Origin: Siphonobacter sp. BAB-5405
Lineage (GTDB): Bacteria > Bacteroidota > Bacteroidia > Cytophagales > Spirosomataceae
Reading direction: 5' to 3'
NCBI RefSeq assembly: GCF_002872335.1
Contig: NZ_NJAG01000026.1
Coordinates: 20,025 to 84,024, forward strand
Length of the DNA: 64,000 nt
Position 1 is the first letter of the stretch. Every line of letters starts with the position of its first letter. Below are positions 33,636 through 41,820 of this stretch, piece after piece. Under the pieces are notes generated by a model. The model was not told the origin of the DNA and searched no databases. It saw only the letters and a list, made by a program, of their open reading frames with translations. Position numbers and translations under genes: made by a program.

Positions 33636-34295
33636 ATGACCATCCACCGAGAAGGTATTGCTACGTTGTCCCTGGCTCTGGCCATCTTGCTGGCCATTAA
33701 TGCTACGATTGCCTACTTATTTCCGACCCAGACTTTGACCCGTCAGGTCGTGATCGTGGTGAGTATTATTGTCTACTTAATCATTCTACAGTTTTTCAGA
33801 AGTCCCCGCCGTAAAACGGTTCAGGATTCCAAGCATATCATTGCCCCGGCGGACGGAAAAGTAGTAGTGATTGAAGAAACGGTTGAAACGGAGTACTTCA
33901 ACGGTCCCCGCCGGCAGGTGAGTATCTTTATGTCGCCGATTAATGTGCACGTGAATCGTAGCCCGCTTTCCGGCATGGTTTCTTTTTTCAAGTATCATCC
34001 CGGAAAATACCTGGTAGCTTGGCATCCCAAGTCCTCGACGGAAAACGAACGTACGACCATCGTGGTACGGCATGAATCTGGCGTGGAAGTCATGTTTCGT
34101 CAGATTGCCGGAGCTTTGGCCCGCCGCATTTGCTGGTACGTAAAAGAAGGCGACGCGGTCACGCAGGGCGAAGAATTTGGCTTCATCAAGTTCGGTAGCC
34201 GGGTGGATATTTTTCTCCCCTTAGACGCTAAGATTCTGGTTAAACTAGGCGATAAACCCGTGTCTGGTCAAACGGTAATTGCCGAGCTAGCCTAG
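33636..34295 (+). CDS. psd: Phosphatidylserine decarboxylase (short type)
   Basis: Converts phosphatidylserine to phosphatidylethanolamine at the inner membrane. 219 residues, the short PSD class. Two membrane helices (about 8-30 and 37-54), APADGKVVVIEE, MSPINVHVNRSP (about 99-110) and the self-cleavage site Gly187-Ser188 in KFGSRVD, where Ser becomes the pyruvoyl group. Single gene with its own terminator. Confidence 0.94.
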   Translation: MTIHREGIATLSLALAILLAINATIAYLFPTQTLTRQVVIVVSIIVYLIILQFFRSPRRKTVQDSKHIIAPADGKVVVIEETVETEYFNGPRRQVSIFMSPINVHVNRSPLSGMVSFFKYHPGKYLVAWHPKSSTENERTTIVVRHESGVEVMFRQIAGALARRICWYVKEGDAVTQGEEFGFIKFGSRVDIFLPLDAKILVKLGDKPVSGQTVIAELA

Positions 34296-34320
34296 TTTCG
34301 CTTTTCATATATTCCTCTAA

Positions 34321-34347
34321 AGAGCAGCTTTAGGCTGCTCTTTTTTT
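34321..34347 (+). terminator. Terminator after psd
   Basis: AGAGCAGC, 5-nt loop, GCTGCTCT followed by T6. Confidence 0.9.
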
Positions 34348-34491
34348 GTGCTTATGCCTGAAAAGTCGGGGTCTTAACGTTTTTTAAGTAAACTTTTTTG
34401 AAAAAACTTTTTTGCCTTTCCAACTTTCTGGTCTTCAAGAGGGTCTTTACCATACCTTTCCTGTAAAAGCCAATTTTTAAAATGAATAGTT

Positions 34492-34875
34492 ATGAAACGC
34501 ATACTCGCTCTGGGAGGGCTTTTGCTGATTTTAGTATCCTGTGAAAAAGAGAAAATTTACCGGGATGACAGCGAGCGACTTCGTGGAATGGAGCAGGAGA
34601 TTCTTGCCTTTATTCAGGACAAAGCCTGTCAGAGCGAGCGAGTGTGCGGTAGTATTGCCTTTGGTAGCAAACCCTGCGGTGGCCCCTGGAAATATCTGGT
34701 GTATTCATTGAAAACCGCCGACGTGGCCCGACTGGAAGAGAAAGTACAGAGTTACAATGAGTTAGAAAAGGAAGTAAATATCCGGGAAGGAAAAATCTCG
34801 GATTGCGTACAGGTAACTCCGGTAACGGTAGACTGCATTGATGGGCAATGCCTGCCTTATACAGTAAAGGACTGA
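34492..34875 (+). CDS. Cysteine-rich lipoprotein of unknown function
   Basis: 127 residues with lipobox LVSC (Cys17). Six further Cys in the mature chain (CQSERVC, KPCGG, SDC, DCIDGQC) suggest three disulfides. The pattern GSKPCGGPWKYLVYS, then LxxxVxxYN and SDC...P...C..GxC recurs in unnamed Bacteroidota envelope proteins as far as I remember; no function is known to me. A one-mismatch -7 box (TACCTTTC) lies about 35 bp upstream. The LVIVD lipoprotein gene follows after 126 bp. Confidence 0.75.
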   Translation: MKRILALGGLLLILVSCEKEKIYRDDSERLRGMEQEILAFIQDKACQSERVCGSIAFGSKPCGGPWKYLVYSLKTADVARLEEKVQSYNELEKEVNIREGKISDCVQVTPVTVDCIDGQCLPYTVKD

Positions 34876-35001
34876 GTGACAGGTAGGTAAGGTAAACCGG
34901 AAATCATCCAATAAAGAAGTAGTAATCGGCTGTTCCTGCTGGAGCAACCCGGATCTTCGCGTCTTTAACCCTTCATTCACCTTATATCCTACGACTACTC
35001 G

Positions 35002-36327
35002 ATGAAAAAGCCTCTACTCGTATTCTTTCTGGCGGCATTTGGTCTTAGCTCCTGCGAAGACCAGTGTCAGCAAACCCGTGTATACCGCCAGCTTTCCCCC
35101 TTTCAGGTTTCCTTGAGTGAATTACGCCAGAATGGGGTAGCCATTAAGGAAGCTACGGGTTTAGAAAATCCTGGTAAAATCTACGCCAAGGATAACTTTC
35201 TCTTCATCAATGAAGTAAAAAAGGGTATTCACATCATTGACAATACGGACCCGGCCAACCCCGTCAATGTATCCTTTATTAGTATTTTGGGTAATGCCGA
35301 TATGGCGGTGAAAGGCAACACGTTGTATGCCGACAGTTATACGGATTTCTTGGTTTTTGATATTTCCAACCCCCGGCAACCGCTTCAATTGCAACGGATT
35401 ACGAATGCTTTTCAGAGCGGTATGGTAGAAGGGATTAGCTGGTCTACAAACGCAGTGAATTGGGGAAATAGCCAGCAGGAGGCTACGACGATTATCGATT
35501 ACACCCCTAACCTCATCACTCAGGTGACGGAAACGGACTGCGAAGGCAATACAACGAATCCAGGGGGTTGGGGCGGCTGGATGAATTTCGCTTCGTCTTC
35601 CATGTATTCCGATAGTAAAAGTTCCGGAGGAGGTCAGGGAAGCGGTACGGGTGGCTCGATGGCTCGTTTTGCCATTGTGAATAATATTCTGTACGCCGTT
35701 ACGAACCAGAATATGCAGCTTTTCGACATTACGCAACCTAAAAATCCGCAAAAAGGCAATGTCGTTACGCTAGGCTGGGGCATTGAAACCATTTATCCGT
35801 ATAAAGACCGCCTGTACGTAGGTTCTACGACGGGTATGCACATTCTTTCCAATGCCGATCCGAATAATCCCGTTCGCGTATCTACGCTAAGCCACGTGCG
35901 AGCCTGCGATCCGGTCGTAGTACACGATACGTATGCTTTTGTGACTCTACGGGCTCAACAGGGCAGTGCGACGTGTGGACCGGCCCAGAATAACCAACTG
36001 GATGTGATCGACGTCTCGAACATGTATAGCCCGAAACTACTGAAAAGCTTTCCCATGCAGGAGCCTTACGGGCTGGGCGTGGATCACCCAACCCTGTTCG
36101 TTTGCGAAGGCAAGTACGGCCTGAAAAGCTATGATGTGAGCGATCCTTTACAACTGGATAAAAAATTGCTCAACCACTTCAAGGGCATGGATGCGTACGA
36201 TGTGATTCCGCTCAATAGCAAAGTGCTGATGCTGATTGGAAAGGATGGTTTCTATCAATACGATTACAGTAATCGGAACAATCCCAAACTGATAAGCAAA
36301 ATTCCCGTACGACGTAAAGACCTCTAA
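35002..36327 (+). CDS. LVIVD-repeat beta-propeller lipoprotein
   Basis: 441 residues with lipobox LSSC (Cys18). The rest consists of LVIVD-type propeller blades, each with a D-(I/V)-S/T-(N/D)-P-x-x-P turn: DNTDPANPVN, DISNPRQPL, DITQPKNPQ, NADPNNPVR, DVSNMYSPK, DVSDPLQLD, DYSNRNNPK. A Gly/Ser-rich low-complexity insert (about 190-220) interrupts the propeller between blades. Such proteins are usually surface or periplasmic. The following gene begins 8 bp later, so they are an operon. Confidence 0.9.
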   Translation: MKKPLLVFFLAAFGLSSCEDQCQQTRVYRQLSPFQVSLSELRQNGVAIKEATGLENPGKIYAKDNFLFINEVKKGIHIIDNTDPANPVNVSFISILGNADMAVKGNTLYADSYTDFLVFDISNPRQPLQLQRITNAFQSGMVEGISWSTNAVNWGNSQQEATTIIDYTPNLITQVTETDCEGNTTNPGGWGGWMNFASSSMYSDSKSSGGGQGSGTGGSMARFAIVNNILYAVTNQNMQLFDITQPKNPQKGNVVTLGWGIETIYPYKDRLYVGSTTGMHILSNADPNNPVRVSTLSHVRACDPVVVHDTYAFVTLRAQQGSATCGPAQNNQLDVIDVSNMYSPKLLKSFPMQEPYGLGVDHPTLFVCEGKYGLKSYDVSDPLQLDKKLLNHFKGMDAYDVIPLNSKVLMLIGKDGFYQYDYSNRNNPKLISKIPVRRKDL

Positions 36328-36335
36328 TTAGCCTT

Positions 36336-37085
36336 ATGAAACATTTAGTGTGGCTAGTACTGCTAACTACTGGGTTTGCTCAGGGGCAGACGAATCAGTT
36401 GTACCTACGCGGCGGATTGAGCCGATCGCACTTTACGGGAGAAAGTGCTTCTTCAAAAACGCAACTCTGGACGAGTAATGAAATAAATTACCCCGGTATT
36501 TGGCCTGCTCAAATGACCCGTGCAAGCAACTTTTTAGGGAATAGGTTTAAATCCGGATTTACGGGCGGCCTGGGCTGGCGGCATCGGTTGAGTACGCACT
36601 GGGCCTTTCGTACGGAGCTGAATTACGAACAAGCCGGAGGAAGAATTGATCAATTGCGGAATACGCCAACGAAACAGATCGCCTACGGCCCACCGATCCG
36701 TTTCATGCGGGATCTCATCAGCCTACCCCTACTGGCCGAATACAATCAGCCCCTGAGTTCCCGCTGGCGGCTGTATGGATTCGCAGGACTACAAATAGCG
36801 TATCAATTAAAGGCTTTGGAAAAAGGAAGAATTGACGAACCCTGGAGGTCCAGTCTGCCTACATTTTACGAATACATGTATAACCGGAATGAAACCTACC
36901 GACAGACGGATTTTGGCGGCCTTCTGGGCCTGGGTACGCAGGGCGAATGGTTTGGTCAGCAGGTGGGCTTGGAAATTCGGTACCAGACTGGTTTGTTAAA
37001 CGTGGTTAGTCCCAACATGACCGGAAAGCAACGGGGTCGTATGGAATCCTTTCAGGCCTCTGTCCTTTACTACCTACCCTTATGA
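36336..37085 (+). CDS. Outer-membrane beta-barrel protein (PorT-like)
   Basis: 249 residues, signal peptide 1-17 (ending AQG), then amphipathic strands with aromatic girdles and long loops: LYLRGGLSRSHF, GFTGGLGWRHRLS, FRTELNYEQAGG, LYGFAGLQIAYQLK, LEIRYQTGLLNV. The length and strand count fit an eight- to ten-stranded PorT/OmpW-like barrel. Its stop overlaps the next start by 4 bp (ATGA). Function unknown; probably works with the LVIVD lipoprotein upstream (inference). Confidence 0.8.
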   Translation: MKHLVWLVLLTTGFAQGQTNQLYLRGGLSRSHFTGESASSKTQLWTSNEINYPGIWPAQMTRASNFLGNRFKSGFTGGLGWRHRLSTHWAFRTELNYEQAGGRIDQLRNTPTKQIAYGPPIRFMRDLISLPLLAEYNQPLSSRWRLYGFAGLQIAYQLKALEKGRIDEPWRSSLPTFYEYMYNRNETYRQTDFGGLLGLGTQGEWFGQQVGLEIRYQTGLLNVVSPNMTGKQRGRMESFQASVLYYLPL

Positions 37086-37633
37086 AGCAAATTCTATTCT
37101 TTATCCTGCTGAGTAGCTCCGTGTATGCTCAGGTGAACCAACGCCGAGGGTATACGAACCATACGGAGATGGGTATATTACTGGGCCGGGTAGCGTTCAA
37201 CAACCAGCCGGCCATAAGCAAGGCCAGTTTTTCAGCACTGACTTTTAACGGATACCGATTTATTCCCGCTTTGGCCGTAGGACTTACCGTGGGCGTTGAC
37301 GCGTATCGAACGCAAATGATTGTGCCGCTATCGCTCGGCTTACGGGGCGATTTCCTGAAAAATCAAAAAGTAACGCCTTTTTATGCACTCGACGTGGGAA
37401 AAGGCATGACCGGGCTGATCAAAAACAATACGCTTTCGTACAAGCGAGGCGGTCTTCACCTGAATCCGGCTCTGGGCTTACGCTTTGCTACCGGAGGCGG
37501 TTCGAGTTTGAGCTGGAGTGTAGGGTACAAACGTCAGTTGTTATCCAGCGGTATTGAAAACGGCTACGGCGAAGGAGTATATTACGACTATGCTTATAAT
37601 CGCTTTTCGATGCGAATGGGGATGAGCTTTTGA
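37082..37633 (+). CDS. Outer-membrane beta-barrel-like hypothetical protein
   Basis: 183 residues with a signal peptide (1-16, MKQILFFILLSSSVYA). The mature part alternates as barrel strands (NGYRFIPALAVGLTVGVDAY, ALDVGKGMTGL, LNPALGLRFATGG, SWSVGYKRQ) and ends with an aromatic C-terminus (MGMSF) as outer-membrane proteins do. Translationally coupled to the preceding barrel gene. Unassigned family. Confidence 0.75.
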   Translation: MKQILFFILLSSSVYAQVNQRRGYTNHTEMGILLGRVAFNNQPAISKASFSALTFNGYRFIPALAVGLTVGVDAYRTQMIVPLSLGLRGDFLKNQKVTPFYALDVGKGMTGLIKNNTLSYKRGGLHLNPALGLRFATGGGSSLSWSVGYKRQLLSSGIENGYGEGVYYDYAYNRFSMRMGMSF

Positions 37634-37634
37634 A

Positions 37635-37661
37635 TAAAAAAGAGCCGGCATAAACCGGCTC
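37635..37661 (-). terminator. Terminator for the minus-strand M28 gene
   Basis: GAGCCGG / CCGGCTC hairpin; on the minus strand it is followed by TTTTTTATT. Confidence 0.6.
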
Positions 37662-37693
37662 CTGTTGACTTTTTATTTGGTGTTAAGGCGAAC

Positions 37694-37720
37694 AAGCCCG
37701 GAGTCTTTGCTCCGGGTTTT
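37694..37720 (+). terminator. Terminator for the plus-strand envelope operon
   Basis: CCCGGAG, 6-nt loop, CTCCGGG, then TTTT. It lies beyond the minus-strand terminator, so the two transcripts overlap before ending. Confidence 0.65.
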
Positions 37721-37727
37721 GTATTGC

Positions 37728-39185
37728 TTACCAACGCCATTCTTTGCCGAGCATAAGTTCGTCCTTCAAACCCTGTTTTTCCAGAAACGCTTTCGTTTGT
37801 TCGGAAGTGAGTTTACGAGTCGGAAGTTCGGGAGCATTCGCCAGGGCGTACAACATCATGGCCGTGTAGCGAACCGTATTCCGCAAGCCTTCTTTATCCA
37901 CTTTATCAAACGTATCCAGATTGGTATGGTACGTACGACCTACCGTTGGCGGTAAGTGGCCCAGCGGTGTTAGCGTGGGAATACCTTCCAGCATAAAGGG
38001 CTGATGATCGGAATGCAAACCGGCCCGGTTCATGATTTCATTTTTGTAATTGGGCTCTACAGCCTGAATCTGACTGCCAACCTGGTTGCAAAAAGCTTCC
38101 ATGGCATCCCAGCCAGAAATATTCATCCCGGAAGGCTGATTGGTCATATCCAGATTAATCATGTACTGAATACGGTCCAGCGTGTTGGCCTGTTTGGCAG
38201 CTTTCACGTACGCTTTTGAACCCAGTAATCCCTGTTCTTCACCCATAAATAAGACGAATTCAATCGTTCGACGAGGCTTCAGGTTGAGTTTTTTCAGCGT
38301 ACGGGCAATGTCCATAATCGCAAACGATCCCAGGCCGTTGTCAATAGCTCCCGTAGCCAGATCCCAGCTGTCGAGGTGGGCTCCGATCACAATTTTATCT
38401 TTACTTCTTCCCTTGAGCGTCGCGACAATATTTCGGGCCTGTACTTTCCGGCTGTTGTTTCGCATATCAACCAGAGCCATAAGCTTTTCTTCCGCCATCC
38501 ATTCCCGAATTCGTTGTCCGCTTTCCAGTGAAATACAAACAGCAGGAATGGTAATCAGCGAACCGGTTACGGAAGCAGTACCCGTTAGCAGTACATTTCC
38601 CGGAACCGTGTTTACCATTACAATGCCCGCGGCCCCATACCGGCTGGCCAGAGCCGTTTTTTCCGAGCGGTGCAGATTTTTCGTTCCTGGAGCAGCTCCC
38701 AGTAATCCAAGGTTAGCCAGTACCACCCGACCCGAGATGCGGGCTTTCTGAGCTTCAAAATCGGCTTCCAGACCATTGCCAACGTCAACCAGATCCGCAC
38801 TTACATTCGCCTCCAGGGGTGAATGAGCCAGAGCTACGACGGGAATGTCCTGAAAATTGTCGCTTTTGCGGGGGGCAATGGCCAGGGTTACGGTATCACG
38901 ACTCCAGGCTTCGAGATCAAAAGGCTGGTACGATACGTCACGAAAGCCGTAACTTCTGAGCAGATCGTACGCATAAGTTTCCGCTTTTTGCCCGTTGGAA
39001 CTACCCGTAAGACGATGTCCAATCAGGCGAGTCGCCTCACCTAGTTTTTCGTACGCTTGAGAACGGGTTTCTACTTCCGTGTTAATTCGACTAAATACAC
39101 TACCAAGCTCATCAGGAATAAGGGTTGATGTCAGACAAACCAGCACCACTGCGACCCAAGCGTAGCGGTAGAAAGGGGATTTCAT
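37728..39185 (-). CDS. M28-family zinc aminopeptidase with PA insert
   Basis: 485 residues. Signal-anchor or signal peptide at 1-23; a protease-associated domain (about 125-215); then the M28 zinc peptidase with metal-site segments GAHLDSWD (about 268), NGLGSFAIMDIAR, FVLFMGEEQGLLGS with the catalytic Glu pair, INLDMTN and a late SDHQPF His. Such enzymes are secreted or periplasmic aminopeptidases or carboxypeptidases. The ATG at 39185 is preferred over one six codons upstream because the signal sequence starts there. Confidence 0.92.
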   Translation of the reverse strand: MKSPFYRYAWVAVVLVCLTSTLIPDELGSVFSRINTEVETRSQAYEKLGEATRLIGHRLTGSSNGQKAETYAYDLLRSYGFRDVSYQPFDLEAWSRDTVTLAIAPRKSDNFQDIPVVALAHSPLEANVSADLVDVGNGLEADFEAQKARISGRVVLANLGLLGAAPGTKNLHRSEKTALASRYGAAGIVMVNTVPGNVLLTGTASVTGSLITIPAVCISLESGQRIREWMAEEKLMALVDMRNNSRKVQARNIVATLKGRSKDKIVIGAHLDSWDLATGAIDNGLGSFAIMDIARTLKKLNLKPRRTIEFVLFMGEEQGLLGSKAYVKAAKQANTLDRIQYMINLDMTNQPSGMNISGWDAMEAFCNQVGSQIQAVEPNYKNEIMNRAGLHSDHQPFMLEGIPTLTPLGHLPPTVGRTYHTNLDTFDKVDKEGLRNTVRYTAMMLYALANAPELPTRKLTSEQTKAFLEKQGLKDELMLGKEWRW

Positions 39186-39367
39186 TGTGGGTATACCGTT
39201 CAATCGTTAAAGAATAAGATTAAGCTTGTGACAAAAACCGTGCTTGCGGATAGGAAAGTTCGCTCGTTTGCTTCCATGGATGAACAAAAATAAACATTAC
39301 AACTAGCTTATACAGAGGATTGAACGGGATTCTCAAAAATAAATTTTCAAAAAAAGTAAGCAAAACC

Positions 39368-39398
39368 TTGACGAGGGGACCTCTTTGTGCTACTTTTG
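39368..39398 (+). promoter_or_regulatory. tRNA promoter (TTG, 20 bp, TACTTTTG)
   Basis: TTG at 39368-39370 and exact -7 box at 39391-39398, 19 bp before the mature tRNA 5' end. Confidence 0.75.
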
Positions 39399-39417
39399 CA
39401 ATCCCAAAGCCAAAGAT

Positions 39418-39504
39418 ACCGAAGTGGTGGAATTGGTAGACACGCACGTTTCAGGGGCGTGTGTCTTTACGGACATGCGGGTTCGAGTCCCGCCTTCGGT
39501 ACCA
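39418..39504 (+). tRNA. tRNA-Leu (CAG)
   Basis: 87 nt. Acceptor ACCGAAG pairs with CTTCGGT, discriminator A and encoded CCA at 39502-39504. The anticodon loop TTCAGGG gives CAG, reading CUG. A long variable arm (TGTC, loop, GGACA) confirms a class II leucine tRNA; the T arm contains GTTCGAGTC. Confidence 0.95.
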
Positions 39505-39513
39505 CTTTACGAG

Positions 39514-39537
39514 AAGCCCGCTCCAAGCGGGCTTTTT
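39514..39537 (+). terminator. Terminator after tRNA-Leu
   Basis: AAGCCCGCT, 3-nt loop, AGCGGGCTT, T-tract. Confidence 0.85.
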
Positions 39538-39564
39538 GTTTGTTAGGCCCCTCTCCTGGGTGCA

Positions 39565-39595
39565 ATAAAAAAGCTGTCAGCGAGAAGCTGACAGC
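39565..39595 (-). terminator. Terminator after mqo
   Basis: GCTGTCAGC, 5-nt loop, GCTGACAGC; on the minus strand followed by TTTTTT. Confidence 0.85.
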
Positions 39596-39626
39596 CTGGT
39601 ATATGTACTGCATTAGAAGCGTCTTT

Positions 39627-41138
39627 CTATACTTCTACCCCATTTAATCCCAAAGCACGAGCCGTGCGATCGCGGGATTTTTCCAATAGAGCTGCATCTT
39701 TAGCTAGTGATTTTCCGTAAGAAGGAATCATTTCCTGTAGCTTCTTCTGCCAAGCTTCGGAGTTTGATTTTTCCGCAAAACAACGCTTGAGCAAGTCGAG
39801 CATAATGGCTACGGAAGTAGAAGCCCCCGGAGAAGCTCCCAAAAGGGCCGCAATGGAGCCATCAGCGGCACTAACGACCTCCGTGCCGAATTCCAGAATT
39901 CCGCCTTTCTTGGGGTCTTTTTTGATCACCTGTACCCGTTGACCAGCCACTTCGAGTTTCCAGTCTTCCAGACGGGCCGAGGGCATATAATCTTTGAGAG
40001 CGTTCAGACGATCTTCCGGTGACTGACGTACCTGATCAATCAGATATTTGGTCAGCGGAATATTTTGAATACCTGCCGCCATCATAGGACCAATGTTATT
40101 CAGCTTGATTGATTTGGGTAAATCGAGGTACGACCCGTTTTTCAAAAACTTCGTCGAGAAACCGGCGTAAGGTCCGAAAAGCAATGCTTTCTTCCCATCA
40201 ATTACCCGCGTATCCAGGTGAGGCACCGACATCGGAGGCGAACCTACGGCTGCTTTGCCGTATACTTTAGCCTGGTGACGTTCGATGATAGCCGGATCCG
40301 TACAAACCAGCCACTGACCGCTTACGGGGAATCCACCGAAGCCTTTTCCCTCCTTGATTCCTGATTTTTCGAGTAGATGCAGCGAACCGCCACCCGCTCC
40401 GATGAATACGAAAGGCGTTAGTAAGTCACGCTTTTTACCGCCTTTACGGTTTTTTACTTCAATTTTCCAGCGACCGTCGCGTTGGCGATCAATATCCCGA
40501 ACTTCATGATTGAGTGAAAGCGATACGCCGGGCAAACCCTTCAAATAGTTAAAGATACGGCGGGTAAGTTCACCGAAATTGACATCGGTACCAATGTCCA
40601 TTCGGGTAGCGGCGATTTTTTCATTCGGGTCACGCCCTTCCGTAATAAGCGGGGCCCACTCGCCAATCTCCGCAGGATCTTCGGAGTAGAGCATGCCCTT
40701 GAAGAGGTGATTCTTCGTCAGGGCCTGATACCGCTTCTTCAGGTAATCCACATTGTCATTCCCCCAGACAAAGCTCATGTGCGGTGTATTGACAATGAAG
40801 TCCTGCGGTGATGTAACAATATTTTTTTCCACCAAATACGCCCAGAATTCGCGAGATAATTCAAACGACTCGGCAATTTTAATGGCTTTGTTAATTTCAA
40901 CGGAGCCGTCGGGTTTTTGCGGCGTATAGTTCAATTCGCAGAAGGCCGAGTGACCCGTACCCGCGTTGTTCCAGGCATCGGAACTCTCCGCAGTCACTAC
41001 ATCCAGGCGTTCAAAGATTTCAATCGTCAGGTCGGGTTGCAATTCTTTGAGCATCATCCCCAGGGTGGCACTCATAATCCCGGCACCAATCAATACGACG
41101 TCAGGGTCATTATTTACAGATTTTTTACTGGTATTCAT
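39627..41138 (-). CDS. mqo: Malate:quinone oxidoreductase
   Basis: Membrane-associated FAD enzyme oxidising malate to oxaloacetate and reducing the quinone pool. 503 residues, normal length. FAD-binding motif VVLIGAGIMSATLG (about 14-27), then ERLDVVTAESSDAWNNAGTGHSA, the MQO-defining TGHSAFCELNYTP region (about 61-73), HLDTRVIDGK and LLGASPGASTSVAIML near the C-terminus. A consensus -7 box lies 145 bp upstream. Whether an NAD-type Mdh also exists is unknown. Confidence 0.97.
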   Translation of the reverse strand: MNTSKKSVNNDPDVVLIGAGIMSATLGMMLKELQPDLTIEIFERLDVVTAESSDAWNNAGTGHSAFCELNYTPQKPDGSVEINKAIKIAESFELSREFWAYLVEKNIVTSPQDFIVNTPHMSFVWGNDNVDYLKKRYQALTKNHLFKGMLYSEDPAEIGEWAPLITEGRDPNEKIAATRMDIGTDVNFGELTRRIFNYLKGLPGVSLSLNHEVRDIDRQRDGRWKIEVKNRKGGKKRDLLTPFVFIGAGGGSLHLLEKSGIKEGKGFGGFPVSGQWLVCTDPAIIERHQAKVYGKAAVGSPPMSVPHLDTRVIDGKKALLFGPYAGFSTKFLKNGSYLDLPKSIKLNNIGPMMAAGIQNIPLTKYLIDQVRQSPEDRLNALKDYMPSARLEDWKLEVAGQRVQVIKKDPKKGGILEFGTEVVSAADGSIAALLGASPGASTSVAIMLDLLKRCFAEKSNSEAWQKKLQEMIPSYGKSLAKDAALLEKSRDRTARALGLNGVEV

Positions 41139-41282
41139 AGGGAAATACGGTTACTTTCAATGGAATGAATCGGAGCCTTTCCGTTATGCTAACAAGTTTG
41201 TAATCAATCAAGTAAAGAAGTTCGTGCCAGGTTTTATCCCTGCTAACGATTCCTCAGGCAGAAAGCATTTGAAATGAGCTTT

Positions 41283-41303
41283 CAAAAATATCGGTTATCC
41301 ACA
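41283..41303 (-). promoter_or_regulatory. mqo -7 box with adjacent DnaA box
   Basis: CAAAAATA at 41283-41290 is TATTTTTG on the minus strand. An exact TTATCCACA (plus strand) follows at 41295-41303, inside the promoter spacer, so DnaA binding could affect mqo transcription (inference). Confidence 0.5.
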
Positions 41304-41615
41304 AAATTTTACTCCTTTTACCGCAGGATGTTGGTATTTTGTTATAGTTTCTCCTGAAAAAAGGCTTGTAGACCTTCTTGAATACGGTTTAAATTAGACG
41401 TATACACGCGTCAAAAGAAAAACCAAGTATTCAACTTTCCTTGATAAGGAAGAGTTTTCGAAAACGCTAATAAATACATACCAGCTTCCTGTTGGTAGCC
41501 GTGGATTCTTACTCCCAAGCACCTGATTATCACAAATTGTAGACGTTGAAAGTTCCGGGAAACCCTGGAAAAAAAGAGGAGTTTTGAGTTGTTAGTTCAG
41601 AGCTTACCGATTGTA

Positions 41616-41734
41616 CCATGGGTGTAACCCATGGCTAATCCTATTGAACCCCTCTGGGGTTAGCATGCTCAGTTGTATCGTATTACCCAAACCCGAAGGG
41701 GTTCAATAGGATTAGCCCCGTATGCAATGCGGGG
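41616..41734. repeat. BIME-like pair of inverted REP-type units
   Basis: Two units face each other. Unit on plus (41690-41734): AACCC-GAA-GGGGTT hairpin, 12-nt linker CAATAGGATTAG, 19-nt hairpin with CCCCG/CGGGG ends. Unit on minus (41616-41661): AACCCC-AGA-GGGGTT hairpin, same linker, 19-nt hairpin 41616-41634 (CCATGGGT/ACCCATGG). The arms 41633-41653 and 41697-41717 are perfect 21-bp reverse complements, while the outer hairpins share geometry but not sequence. A third unit is at 48795-48841. Confidence 0.8.
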
Positions 41735-41760
41735 ATCAAGGGTGAATTTAAACCTGAAAC

Positions 41761-41797
41761 AAAAAAACTCCCTTCCAAATCGCTTTGAAAGGGAGTT
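41761..41797 (-). terminator. Terminator after lpdA
   Basis: AACTCCCTT / AAGGGAGTT stem; on the minus strand followed by T7. Confidence 0.8.
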
Positions 41798-41820
41798 CAG
41801 TATGGAATGCAAAACCAATC

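Larger units (their letters stand above)
41139..41820. other. 682-bp intergenic region with promoter, DnaA box and REP-like element
   Basis: No gene is seen. From left: mqo leader and promoter (41283-41290), an exact DnaA box (41295-41303), about 270 bp of unremarkable AT-rich sequence, three G/T-rich heptamers (41581-41601), a two-unit REP/BIME-like element (41616-41734), and the lpdA terminator (41761-41797). Confidence 0.75.

Noticed and set aside
35161..35751. 196-codon minus-strand frame inside the LVIVD gene
   Set aside because: Antisense shadow; no start context and no recognisable domain.
38182..38751. 189-codon plus-strand frame inside the M28 peptidase gene
   Set aside because: Antisense shadow of a well-defined zinc peptidase; Ser/Arg-rich sequence typical of reverse reading.
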